From: Symbiodinium natans
Taxonomy: Eukaryota > Sar > Dinophyceae > Suessiales > Symbiodiniaceae
Direction: 5' to 3'
Assembly: GCA_905221605.1 (NCBI GenBank)
Contig: CAJNDS010001913.1
Coordinates: forward strand, 112,501 to 167,500
Length of the DNA: 55,000 nt
The position numbers were made by a program, and so were the translations under genes. The notes beneath the pieces were generated by a model, which was not told where the DNA came from, did not search any database, and saw only the letters and a list, made by a program, of their open reading frames with translations. This document shows, piece by piece, positions 1 to 9,839 of this stretch (position 1 is its first letter; the number at the start of each line of letters is the position of its first letter).

Positions 1-2840
1 ATAGCGAACCCCAAAAGGATGTAATCCAGGGGCAGGAATAACTTTTAATGACATTCTCTTATGATCCTTTTACAGTTATACAATCATGGCCCCCAAGCCC
101 TATTCCTAAACCCTAAACCCCAAACCCTAAACCCTAAACCCTAAACCCTAAACCCTAAACCCTATTCTAATACTCAAGGCCCCTACATTACATGGGAGCC
201 TTTAGGTGGGGCTTAGGGCCCCCCCCCCCCCCCCCCCTCCGCAGACCATCCGTCGCCCTGACCGCGCGGGACACGGGGTGGGTTGCTCGAAGTTACGTTG
301 CCTTTTTGGGGTTTAGGGTTTAGGGTTTAGGGTTTAGGAAAATTTTCGATTTCACCCTAAACTGAAACTAGAGAAAAGGGGTGGACTGCTCGAAGTCATG
401 TTCCCTGTTTGGGGTTTAGGGTTTCCTTTGGGACTGGGTAGGTAACCTTTGACCTTCTTTTTTTTTATATGGAATCCGATATATATATATATATATATAA
501 TTTGACCTTTTTTGGGCTAGGGCATTCAGCCCCAATTTTAGGGTTTAGGAAAGTATTCGAGTTCACCCTAAACTGAAGGATAAAAGGTTATCTCAAACTC
601 TTGTGTAGAGCAACCCCCTCCGACGGCGAAAGCTCCGACCGCGCTTGATAACGACCGGGTCAGGTGGAGGAAGCACGCCCGAGCTTTCAGGATTTGGGGT
701 TTCGAGCTGAGGATTTACTAAGTACGGTGAATTCGAGCCTCATACCCGAATCCCTAAACCCCAAGCCTTAAACCTTGAACGCATGGACCTACGAACCCTA
801 AGCCTCAAGGTCTCAAACGTGCAGGCGAACTGAATCCATGGTACTAGCCCGTCCCGTAGTACCTTTAGTTGCAGAAGGGGTTCAGGGTTCACACGGAGCA
901 CAACCCTAAGCCCTTCAACCCCGAAGCAGATTGTCCAGAGGTAAACCCTAAACCCTAAACCCTAAACCCTAAACCCTAAACCCTAAACCCGAAACCCGAA
1001 ACCCTAAACCCTAAACCCTAAACCCTATTCTACACACATCCGAGTTGACAGTTTTAGGGTGCAAGGTTTGGAGGGTTTAGGACTTCATGTGTGGGGTGTA
1101 GCCCCGGTCTCTTGTGATCCAATCACAGTTGCCTTAAACCCCATGATTTCTTAGTCTTAGGGGCTCTTTTCGGGTGTTTTTAGCAGGCCTAGTCGGGTTA
1201 ACCCTAAACCCTAAACCCTAAACCTTAAACCCTAAACCCTAAACCCTAAACCCTAAACCCTAAGCCCTAAACCCTAAACCCTAAACCCTAAACCCTAAAC
1301 CCTAAACCCTTAGAAGCTCCAAGAAGGGACCACAAAGTGCTGCTCATGCCAGTCGTGCTCAAGTCAAAGCAGGGCGGCCGGGAGCCGCGGTTTAACTGCT
1401 TGTGACCCAATCATATAACTGTAGTGAGTTTAGGGTTTAGGGTTTAGGGTTTAGGGTTTAGGGTTTGGGGTTTGGGGTTTAGGGTTTAAAGTCGAAAATT
1501 TGGGGTTTAGGGTTTAGGGTTTAGCGCAGTTCGAGCCACATTCAACGACTTATGAAGCGGCTATGGTGCGTCGATTAAGCAGGTATAGGTCGGGAAATTC
1601 CCAGAACTCCAAGAAGGGCAAAAACAGGGTGCCGCTCGTGCCAGCTGTGCTCAACAAGTCAAAGTGGGGTTTAGGGTTTAGGGTTCAGGGTTTAGGATTT
1701 AGGGTGGGTGCCTGGAGCTAGAACCCCCAGACCCTAAACCCTAAACCCTAAACCCCATAAAGGCCCTAACCTTCAAACCGCAGACCCCACTTCAAGGGTT
1801 TAGGGCTTAGGGTTTAGGGTTTATCCGGTCCTTCCAGGAGCGACTTTTTTTGGAGGCCCCCACCAGTCGATAGTGCGTTGGCTTTGCGTACACAGACCCC
1901 ACGAAAATGCAGGCTCTAGAATGCTGATGCAGACCCCCAAACTCAACCCTAAACCCTAAACCCAAATCGGTCTAGGGTTTCGGATGTAGGATTTACGGTT
2001 TAGGGTTTAGGATTTAGGGAGGTTGCGGCGCTCTAAGCCGACAAATGCTCTCGCCGGCGGCTTCACGCCATGCGCCTGCGGCGCCCGCCGTTGCCTCCAA
2101 CGTTGGAGGCCAGATGCATGGGGCGTACAAGGGGCGGTTTAGGGTTTAGGCTTTGTTTTGGGCGGGTTTGGGTGCAGGGGTTTCCGAAATTAGGGTGCCT
2201 TTTTTTTCCGGGACTTCCTGCAATATGGACTGTCGTATTTTGGGGGTGTATTAGGGGGGGCTCCTATTATAGGACAAGGCTTTCATAGAGGCTGCAATGG
2301 TTTAGGTTCTGCAGCTTTTTCGGGGTTAAGGTTTAGTTTGCATCAAGGTCCCTGTTCAAACCCCAAACCCTGCACCCTAAACCCCAAGCCCTAAACCTAA
2401 ACCCTCAACCCTATTTCTAAGTATTAAAGCCCCGATACTACATGGGGTTCAGGGTTTACAAGGCAGCCTTCGAGGTGAAGGGCCTCTTTGAGGCACGTTC
2501 GGCCCGCACCCCCCGCGTGTACGGCATTATTCTCCTCCATTCTGAAGGTGGAATAGGGTCATAAAACCCAAACCCCCCCTATACATTTCAGGGTTTAGGG
2601 TTTAGGGTTTAGGGTTTAGGGTTTGGCGGCCTTGAGGCCCAGAAGCACTTTTGGGAGGGCTTTTGCCCAGTTGACCTCACCTGAGCCCTAGAAACCCAAA
2701 GCTTTTTTGCCGGGGCCCTCTGCAGACTGTTGACCCAAGCACGCAGAGGTTAGGGTTTAGGGTTTTGAGGTTAGGATTGTTAGGATTGTTAGGGTTAGGA
2801 TTGTTAGGATTGTTAGGGTTTTTTAGATTTTGGGGGTTTT
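1..2840. repeat. Gene-poor telomeric-repeat region
   Basis: No gene is recognised here. Short arrays of CCCTAAA (about 113-165, 946-1025, 1200-1310, 1735-1755) alternate with TTTAGGG arrays (about 306-336, 1430-1490, 1665-1705, 2590-2630), separated by 50-250 base islands of non-repetitive sequence. A poly-C run lies near 218-238 and a TA dinucleotide tract near 478-499. The small ORFs are short and partly translate telomeric repeat, so none is called as a gene. Confidence 0.85.
1300..2500. repeat. Segmental duplication, copy 1 (pairs with 9840-10880)
   Basis: Several single-copy islands recur in the same order near 9840-10880. Examples are the island with GCCAGTCGATA (about 1862 and 10110), the island with GCCGGCGGCT (about 2053 and 10360), and the stretch reading GTTGGAGGCCAGATGC in both. 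The telomeric arrays between the islands differ in length and variant composition. A third partial copy of the first island (AGAAGCTCCAAGAAG) is near 7558-7640. The islands look 80-90% similar by eye, so the duplication is not recent. Confidence 0.7.
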
Positions 2841-2912
2841 AGGGTTCTTAGGGTTTAGGTTTCCACTTTTGCGCCATTCTTCGTCGAATCTTCTCCCTGC
2901 GGAAGCGCCCAC

Positions 2913-5114
2913 ATGCGGCCGTTAACCATCCACTGCCTTGCCGGGTCCACGTTCGAGCTCCATGTGGACGATGCGGAAACGGGTCTGGATGTGCGGAGAC
3001 GTGTCGCAGGCAGTGCTGGCTATCCAGCAGGGAAAATCGTGCTGACTTCAGGTGACCGTGTCCTCGACCTGCACCACCCACTGCTGCAACAAACTCAAAA
3101 CCAAGAGCTCACATATGTGGTGCGCAAGTTTGGCGCAGGCCATGCGGCACAATGTATAGAGCGAGCATTAGCAAGAAGAGCATTGAGTGACGACGCGGAT
3201 GCAATAATGGCTGCCGTTGTTGCCTTGTACTTCGGCCATCGCTTCAACCAGAGCTTGGCAGGGGTGCAGCTTCCCAGCGACCTACAGACCTTGACCTGCG
3301 GCGACAGCTTCAACCAGAGCTTGGAAGGGGTGCAGCTTCCCAGCGGCCTGCAATCCCTGGCCTTCGGCAATTCTTTCAACCAGAGCTTGCAAGGGGTGCA
3401 GCCTCCCAGCCGCCTACAGACCTTGACCTTTGGCAATTCGTTCAACCAGAGCTTGGAAGGGTTGCAGCTTCCCAGCGGCCTAGAGACCTTGATCTTCGGC
3501 AGTAGCTTCAACCAGAGCTTGAAAGGCGTGCAGCTTCCCAGCAGCCTACAGTTCCTGACCTTCGGTTATGATTTCAACCAGAGCTTGGAAGGGGTGCAGC
3601 TTCCCAGCGGCCTACAGACCTTGACCTTCGGCGGCCGCTTTGACCAGTGCTTGGGAGGGGTGCACCTTCCCAGCGGTCTACAGACCATGACCTTCGGCGG
3701 CCGTTTCGACCAGAGCTTGGAAAGGGTACAGCTTCCCAGCGACCTACAGACCTTGACTTGCGGCGACAGCTTCAACCAGAGCTTGGAAGGGGTGCAGCTT
3801 CCCAGCGGGCTACAGACCTTGACATTCGGCAATTCGTTCAACCAGAGCTTGGAAGGGGTGCAGCTTCCCAGCGGCTTAGAGACCTTGATCTTTGGCAGGA
3901 GCTTCAATCAGAGCTTGAAAGGGGCGCAGCTTCCCAGCGGCCTACAGACCTTGACCTTCGACCGTGATTTCAACCAGAGCTTGGAGGGGGTGCAGCTTCC
4001 CAGCGGCCTGCAGACCTTGACCTTCAAGTCCTTCAACAACTTGTTCAACCAGAGCTTGGAAGGGGTGCAGCTTCCCAGCGGCCTCCAGACCTTGACCTTC
4101 GGCAAGTCGTTCAACCAGAGCTTGGAAGGGGTGCAGCTTCCCAGCGGCCTACAGACCTTGACCTTCGGCTATGATTTCAACCAGAGCTTGCAAGGGGTGC
4201 GGCTTCCCAGCGGTCTAGAGACCTTGACCTTCGGCAGGAACTTCAATCAGAGTTTGGAAGGCGTGCAGCTTCCCAGCGGCCTCCAATCCCTGACCTTCGA
4301 CTATGATTTCAACCAGAGCTTGAAAGGTGTGCAGCTTCCCAGCAGCCTACAGACCTTGACCTTCGACGGTTGCTTCGACCAGAGCTTGGCAGGGGTGCAC
4401 CTTCCCAGCAGCCTACAGACGTTGAACTTTGGCGACAGCTTCAACCGGAGCTTGAAAGGTGTTCAGCTTCCCAGCGGCCTAAAGACCTTGACCTTCGGCG
4501 GCCGCTTTGACCAGCGCTTGGGAGGGGTTCAGCTTCCCAGCGGCCTACAGACCTTGGTGTTCGGCAGGAGGTTCAACCAGAGCTTGGCTGGGGTGCAGCT
4601 TCCCAGCGGCCTACAGACTTTGACCTTTGACGTTTTTTTCGACCAGAGCTTGGAAGGGGTGCAGTTTCCCAGCGCCCTAGAGACTTTGACCTTCGGCAAT
4701 TTGTTCGACCAGAGCTTGGAAGGGGTGCAGCTTCCCAGCGGCCTACAGACCTTGACCTTCGGCAATTCGTTCAACCAGAGCTTGGGAGGGGTGCAGCTTC
4801 CAAGCGGCCTGCAGACCTTGACCTGCGGCGAGAGCTTCAACCAGAGCTTGGAAGGGGTGCAGCTTCCCAGCGGGCTACAGACATTGACATTCGGCAATTC
4901 GTTCAACCAAAGCTTGGAAGGGGTGCAGCTTCCCAGCGGCCTAGAGACCTTGACCTTCGGCAGGAACTTCAATCAGAGCTTGGAAGGCGTGCAGCTTCCC
5001 AGCGCCCTACAGTCCCTGACCTTCGGCGTTGATTTCAACCAGAGCTTGGAAGGGGTGCGGCTTCCAACCTCCTTGCTGCATTTCTCCTCACGGCATTTTA
5101 CAGTAGACACGTGA
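2913..5114 (+). CDS. Ubl-FNIP tandem-repeat protein, 733 aa, intact
   Basis: The product has a ubiquitin-like N-terminal region (about residues 1-72, beginning MRPLTIHCLAGSTFEL), a short linker to about residue 110, then 28 tandem 22-residue units of the form FNQSLEGVQLPSGLQTLTFG plus two variable residues. This matches the FNIP (IP22) leucine-rich-like repeat known from Dictyostelium and expanded in several protists. One unit carries a three-residue insertion (FKSFNNL). The last unit diverges and ends HFTVDT-stop. The unit is 66 bp at DNA level. The start is the first ATG of the ubiquitin-like region and is shared with the paralogue at 22324. No intron is needed. There are no signal peptide or membrane segments. 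A binding or scaffold role, perhaps in ubiquitin signalling, is inference only. Antisense ORFs through the repeats are by-products of the 66-bp period. Confidence 0.9.
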   Translation: MRPLTIHCLAGSTFELHVDDAETGLDVRRRVAGSAGYPAGKIVLTSGDRVLDLHHPLLQQTQNQELTYVVRKFGAGHAAQCIERALARRALSDDADAIMAAVVALYFGHRFNQSLAGVQLPSDLQTLTCGDSFNQSLEGVQLPSGLQSLAFGNSFNQSLQGVQPPSRLQTLTFGNSFNQSLEGLQLPSGLETLIFGSSFNQSLKGVQLPSSLQFLTFGYDFNQSLEGVQLPSGLQTLTFGGRFDQCLGGVHLPSGLQTMTFGGRFDQSLERVQLPSDLQTLTCGDSFNQSLEGVQLPSGLQTLTFGNSFNQSLEGVQLPSGLETLIFGRSFNQSLKGAQLPSGLQTLTFDRDFNQSLEGVQLPSGLQTLTFKSFNNLFNQSLEGVQLPSGLQTLTFGKSFNQSLEGVQLPSGLQTLTFGYDFNQSLQGVRLPSGLETLTFGRNFNQSLEGVQLPSGLQSLTFDYDFNQSLKGVQLPSSLQTLTFDGCFDQSLAGVHLPSSLQTLNFGDSFNRSLKGVQLPSGLKTLTFGGRFDQRLGGVQLPSGLQTLVFGRRFNQSLAGVQLPSGLQTLTFDVFFDQSLEGVQFPSALETLTFGNLFDQSLEGVQLPSGLQTLTFGNSFNQSLGGVQLPSGLQTLTCGESFNQSLEGVQLPSGLQTLTFGNSFNQSLEGVQLPSGLETLTFGRNFNQSLEGVQLPSALQSLTFGVDFNQSLEGVRLPTSLLHFSSRHFTVDT

Positions 5115-6027
5115 GACTCGGAGGTCGGAAAGGCTCCCTACTACTCCCTTAGGCTCCCTAAGCTTCCCGAAGGTTCCCTAGGTACCTACCCCCAATGAAC
5201 TCTCCTCCCTTCAGAACCCATAGTTTCTGCGGTGCAGCGAATCATGTGTAGGATTTAGGGTTTAGGGTTTAGGGTTTAGTGTTTAGGGTTTAAAGGACTT
5301 CCCTTCTCGTGGGTACAGTTCCTTGAGCTCCTGATAATTCCCATTCTCCGGCAAGGCGCCTTGAAAACCCCCAAACAAAAGGGGGGGGGGTTTAGGGTTT
5401 AGGGTTTAGGGTTTTGGTTTTAGGGTTTAGGGTTCAGGGTTTAGAGTTTAGGGTTTAGGGTTTAGGGTTTAGGGTTTGGTGTTTAGGGGTATGTAACCAA
5501 AAGTTCCCTAAACGCTCCCCACATTCCCTAAGGCTCCCTAAGCTTCCCGAACTAAACCCTAGACTCTAAACCCTAAACCCTAAACCCTAAACCCCCCTAA
5601 CCCCAAACCCCCCCATGAACCCCTTAACCCTCACCGTTTTCAGGCAAGGCCTCCTCGACCCTCTGAACCGTAAAGCCCTAAGCACTTGCTTCTAAGGCTG
5701 CTTAATCGAAACCCTCCACCCTCAAAACCAAACCCTTCACCCGAAACCCTAAATCCTAAACCCTAAATCCTAAACCCTAAACGTTAATCCTAAACCCTAA
5801 ACCCTATGGTCTGTATACACGCGATAGATGTTCCTTATGGACGTGTAAAGGAAATCTAGGTTTTCATTGAGGAAGGCGGTTTACTCCTACAAAATAGAGA
5901 AAGCAATGTTTTCCTATCAAAAAATATATACAGACAAGACAGGGTTTCCTGCTCATCACCAGAGATAATTAGATCTTTCTTTTGATTTTCTTATTTGTCC
6001 ACGCTCCTCCACGCCTCCTCGTCAGCC

Positions 6028-6029
<2 letters not shown>

Positions 6030-6070
<41 letters not shown>
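6030..6070. repeat. Poly-C run, 41 bases
   Basis: Uninterrupted C tract followed directly by GCAG. Similar C or G runs of 12-22 bases occur near 218, 19655, 19961, 20540, 25771, 27430, 28697, 30498, 34457, 46865, 48657 and 49070, often beside a telomeric array. Confidence 0.95.
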
Positions 6071-6071
<1 letters not shown>

Positions 6072-6249
6072 CAGCAAACAGACAACCCCCTCCCCCCCAC
6101 CCCCCCGGCAACAAAGCACCCGCAACAAAAAAGTCACACAACCACACACAGTACACCCTACACCTATACACCCTAAACCCTAACATCCTAAACCCTAAAC
6201 CCTAAAACCCTAAACCCTAAACCCTAAACCCTAAACCCTAAGACCCTAA

Positions 6250-6880
6250 ACCCTAAACCTCCAAAGCCAGGCAACCTGAACCGCCAACCGGGGCCTTGGT
6301 CGCCTCCGCAGCACGGCCGTGCCGGCCCCGGAGGGAGGAGGGAGGGTTTAGGGTTTAGGGTTTAGGGTTTTAGGGTTTTAGGGTTTAGGGTTTAGGGTTT
6401 GGGGTTTTGGGTTTTTGGGTTTAGGGTTTAGGGTTTAGGGTTTGGGGTTTGGGGTTTAGGGTTAGGGTTTGTGCCAGGTTGGGGTTATAGGGTTATGGGT
6501 TATAGGGTTTTGGGTTTAATTGTTTAGGCGTTATGTTTTGCGACTTGGGTTGAATCGGGTTGAGAGGCTTGCAGGGCCAGGGCTGGTACTCTAAGAACCC
6601 CAGCACCTATATGTGTCTGTAAATCCTAGTTTAGGGTTTAGGGTTTGGGGTTTAGGGCCAGCCCTAAACCCGAAACCCCCAAACCCTCAACTCTAAACCC
6701 TCCAACAGGAAGTCTCCTTTCCAGGGATTGGCATTCAGAGAGCCCATATACTCCCGAGGCAGGCCCCTTGAATTTGGGCTTTATAGGGTTTAGGGTTTGG
6801 GGCTGGTGTTTCAAGGTCATCTCGTTTCAGATATGTCTCAGAGCTTCCACATTGTTGAAAGATGTGTGAGGATGAGGGCC
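6250..6880. repeat. Segmental duplication, copy 1 (pairs with 13450-14200)
   Basis: Three islands recur in order: CTTGGTCGCCTCCGCAGC (about 6297 and 13491), GTTGAGAGGCTTG followed by CAGGGCTGGTAC (about 6558 and 13877), and AGAGAGCCCA (about 6738 and 14090). The intervening telomeric arrays differ in length. The copies are diverged, so this is an old duplication. Confidence 0.65.
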
Positions 6881-7190
6881 ATGGCTTAAGGTTTGGGGGG
6901 CTGAGGGCATAGGGTGCATGCAATTGTAAGCCCCCAAAGCACTACTCCCCTTGAAGCCCTGAAAGCCCCGAAGCCCCTAAAACCCAAAACCCCGAAGACG
7001 CCACAAAGACCTCTGAAACCCTATGAAACCCGAAAATCCACCCTAAACCCTAAACCCCAAAACCCTCAAGGAGAGCCCTCGGTGATTCGGAGGATGGTTT
7101 TTCTGCGGCTGCTTTTGCTGCCTGCGGCAAAGGGCTCCGCAGCAGAAAGCAAGAAGAAAGGTGCGCTACAGGATGCCACAACGCTTGGAG

Positions 7191-7350
7191 TGTATGGGGT
7201 TTATAGGGTTTATAGGGAATGATAGGGTTTATAGGGTTTATAGGGTTTATGGGGTTTATAGGGTTTATAGGGTTTATAGGGTTTGAAGTGTTTATAGGGT
7301 TTATAGGGTTATAGGGATTATAGGCGTTATAGGGTTTATAGGGTTTAGGG
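7191..7350. repeat. GGGTTTATA 9-mer array
   Basis: Tandem 9-base variant of the telomeric heptamer (TTTAGGG with an extra TA), about 15 units with a few substitutions. A related array with GGGTTTATAA units is at 54590-54720. Confidence 0.85.
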
Positions 7351-7783
7351 TTTAGGGTGTTGAGGCCTGAATATAGGGCTGTTTTTGGAAGCATTGAGGT
7401 TATTCAGGGGGTGCCGGCGAAGTCAAGCCACGGGTTCTTGTGTGCCCAGTCACAGTTGTAGTGAGAGCTCGATGAAACACTCTATTCGCGAACTTCGTGT
7501 AGGGTGCTTTGTTCGCATGGTTTTTGACAGGTGTATAGGTCGGGGTGAGAGTAATTCCCAGAAGCTCCAAGAAGCGTGGAAAGAGTGCCGCTCATGCCAG
7601 CTGTGCTCGGGTCAAAATAGGGCGGCATGGAGCCTGAACCCCAAGACCCCTAAATCCCTATATAAGCCCTAAACCCATATGAACCCTGAACCCTATCTCC
7701 TAAAGTTCCGTTTCTTTGGGACGTTGGGACCCACCCACCCTCTCCTCCTGCCTCCAGTCCGAAGCCCTAGACCCTCCGCCATC

Positions 7784-8416
7784 ATGCCGCGTGTCCGGAT
7801 GCTGGCGTCAGGGAACGAGATCTGCAGTTGCTTCGCGGGGGAGGAGAAGATTGCGGGGTTGAGCCTGGCCAGCCACCCCGTCAGAGAGTTGAAGCGACAT
7901 TTGCAGGGCCACTGCCGCCGACCGAGGTTTCAGAAGAAGCTTCTGTGCCCGGACGGCGCGATCCTGGATGACGGAGCTGCCGTCGACACGTTCGATGAGC
8001 TGCAGTTAGTGCTACTCAGTTGGATATCGGGAGGTGAGGGTGCCAACAAGCTTGTGTCAGCGGCAGAAAATGGGGATGCGATGCAGCTCGAGGTCCTCCT
8101 AAACGCGCCCCAAGACCCGGACGAAAGAAACGAAAGCGGCGCTCCAGCCCTCTGCGCTGCTGCGGCGAGTGGGCACGAAGAGTGTGCCCTGTTGCTGCTC
8201 GAAGCAAGGGCCGACGTGGACCTCGAACGCACGCGTGACAGGGCGACCCCTCTCTTTTGCGCGGCTGCTGCGGGCCACCTGGCCCTCGTGCGGCTGTTGC
8301 GGGACGCTGGCGCGGGCACGAACGAAGTCAATCTTGAAGGAGCCACCCCTTTGTACGCCGCAGCTCAGGGGGGCCACGCAGCCGTTGTGGATTTTTTGCT
8401 GGACATTAAGTCCTGA
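7784..8416 (+). CDS. Ubl-ankyrin protein, 210 aa open part (probable pseudogene 5' part)
   Basis: The product starts MPRVRMLASGNEICSC at an ATG in ATCATGC context. Residues 1 to about 80 fit a ubiquitin-like fold: strand, turn, strand, then VRELKRHLQGH as helix and CPDGAILDD as the usual 'DG.VLDD' loop. About four ankyrin repeats follow, with typical TPLYAAAQGGHAAVVDFLL wording. The frame ends at a TGA in IKS-stop. Ankyrin coding resumes at once in another frame and runs to 9470, so the full product was probably near 560 residues and this stop is a frameshift consequence. An intron cannot be excluded. Ankyrin repeats bind proteins; the partner is unknown. Confidence 0.8.
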   Translation: MPRVRMLASGNEICSCFAGEEKIAGLSLASHPVRELKRHLQGHCRRPRFQKKLLCPDGAILDDGAAVDTFDELQLVLLSWISGGEGANKLVSAAENGDAMQLEVLLNAPQDPDERNESGAPALCAAAASGHEECALLLLEARADVDLERTRDRATPLFCAAAAGHLALVRLLRDAGAGTNEVNLEGATPLYAAAQGGHAAVVDFLLDIKS

Positions 8417-8900
8417 CAAAGGCAACAGCGATCCAGACCCTTGTAGGGGCTGCTGAAGATGGCCATTTGGAAGTAGTTCGCTCTCTCTTGGAGTGTCGTG
8501 CCGGATTCGGCTACCGCATCGACGATGCTTTGGCGGATGGCACGACGCCGCTCATGGCAGCGTCCGCTTGTGTGGCCACGCGGACGTGGTAGGTTTGCCG
8601 TTGGCGCCGACCCGGACCATGCAGATGCGGCGATGGGCGGCACCGCAGTGATCGATGCGGCGGAAGTGGAAGTGGACACAGGGCTGAAGTACAGACGGAG
8701 TCACGGCTTTGCTCATGGCCGCTCGGCAAGGCCAGGTGGAAGCAGTTCGTTGCTGCTGCGATCTGCGCAATCGTGCCGACGTTGACAACGCGCGTGATGA
8801 CGGAGAGACGCCTCTCGTGGCAGCTCATGGTGGTCACCTGCACGTTGTGCGTTTGCTTCTGGGCCATGGCACCGACAGGCCCGGAACGAATTATAGATGA
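8410..8900 (+). pseudogene. Ankyrin-repeat coding, frameshifted middle part
   Basis: Ankyrin repeats continue in a second frame (8410-8592: GAAEDGHLEVVRSLLE, then TTPLMAASA), run into a TAG after a local deletion, then appear in a third frame (8709-8900: DDGETPLVAAHGGHLHVV). Stops and frame changes break the array at least three times. The segment at about 8446-8660 is a near copy of 9000-9218 (both encode GHLEVVR then RAGFGYxIDDAL), so an internal tandem duplication preceded decay. Confidence 0.75.
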
Positions 8901-9470
8901 TGCATCGGCGCCTCTCTGTTCCACGCTGCGTGGCGTGGCCATGGGGATGCTGTGAACATGATGTTAGAGTCCGGTGTCGACATGGACCTGTTCGATGCTG
9001 CTGCGCAAGGCCATTTGGAAGTGGTTCGCTTGCCCTTGGAGTTTCGTGCTGGATTCGGCTACCACATCGACGATGCTTTGGAGGATGGCAGGACGCCGCT
9101 CATTGTAGCGGCTGCTGCTGGCCACGCGGAAGTGGTGGGTTTGCTGCTGGAGTTTGGCGCCGACCCGGAGCAAGCTGCACATGCGGCTATGGGCACCACC
9201 GCACTGATCGAAGCAGCAGAGCGTGGCCATGTGGAAGTGGCGCGCTTTTTGCTGGAGTTTGGAGCGGACAGCAACCACCCCAGAGCGGACGGAGCCACTT
9301 GTTTGCTCATGGCAGCTCAAAACGGACACCTGGATATGGTGCATCTGCTCTTGGAGTCTGGCGCCGATAGAGATCGAGGTGTCAGGAGCGGCTGCCACTT
9401 CCTAACGCCCTGGATAGTCGCTTCCCTGAACGGCCACTGCGAGGTGGCAAGCTTGTTGCTCATGGTTTAG
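8901..9470 (+). pseudogene. Ankyrin-repeat coding, 3' part ending in telomeric TAG
   Basis: Open frame of about 189 codons carrying five or six ankyrin repeats (FHAAWRGHGDAVNMML, LIVAAAAGHAEVVGLLLE, LIEAAERGHVEVARFLLE, LLMAAQNGHLDMVHLLLE, WIVASLNGHCEVASLLL). A TGA at 8898-8900 separates it from the preceding part. The terminating codon is the TAG inside the first TTTAGGG of the array that begins at 9466. The ancestral C-terminus was therefore probably replaced by telomeric repeat. If splicing removes the upstream frame breaks, the whole could still be one gene. Confidence 0.7.
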
Positions 9471-9485
9471 GGTTTAGGGTTTCGG

Positions 9486-9548
9486 GTTTAGGCTTTAGGC
9501 TTTAGGCTTTAGGCTTTAGGCTTTAGGCTTTAGGCTTTAGGCTTTAGG
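9486..9548. repeat. TTTAGGC variant heptamer array
   Basis: About nine near-perfect copies of TTTAGGC, directly following TTTAGGG units at the end of the ankyrin gene. A locally homogenised variant of the telomeric unit. Confidence 0.9.
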
Positions 9549-9839
9549 GCACAGGCATGGGAGTTGGCAACCGAGCAGAAGAAAACGCAGGGGGTTTGAG
9601 GTGGTTCAGGGGTTCCGGTGGATTGTTGACGGTGCGTGGAACCTTCTGAGGCTTGCTGGCTCTGTGGGGTTGACCTAACAGTCCAGCAGGGTTTAGGGCC
9701 AGGGTTTAGGGTTTGGGGTTTAGGGTTTAGGGTTTAGGGTTACAGGTTTAGGGTTTAGGGTTTAGGGTTACAGGGTTTAGGGTTTGGGGATTAGGGTTTA
9801 GGGTCTAGGGTTTAGGTTTGGAGCCGTCTTCAAGGACTG

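Larger units (their letters stand above)
5115..7783. repeat. Intergenic telomeric filler between FNIP and ankyrin genes
   Basis: The region holds TTTAGGG arrays (5250-5285, 5390-5480, 6340-6470), CCCTAAA arrays (5565-5590, 6185-6255), a 41-base poly-C run at 6030-6070 and a GGGTTTATA array at about 7191-7350. The stretch just after the FNIP stop is rich in GGCTCCCTAAG-like words that recur downstream of the second FNIP gene (24855-24925), which fits shared 3' flanking sequence. The proline-rich and lysine-proline ORFs here are translations of poly-C or CCCTAAA and are not called. Confidence 0.75.

Noticed and set aside
2070-2288. 72-codon ORF as a gene
   Set aside because: It crosses telomeric words, and its duplicate near 10351 does not conserve the frame downstream of the shared island.
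3095-4972. Antisense ORFs of 68-147 codons (PLGSCTPSKLWL words)
   Set aside because: They are mirror translations of the 66-bp FNIP repeat, which is stop-free in several frames; no independent start or domain.
5982-6183. Proline-rich ORFs
   Set aside because: Translation of the 41-base poly-C run plus telomeric sequence.
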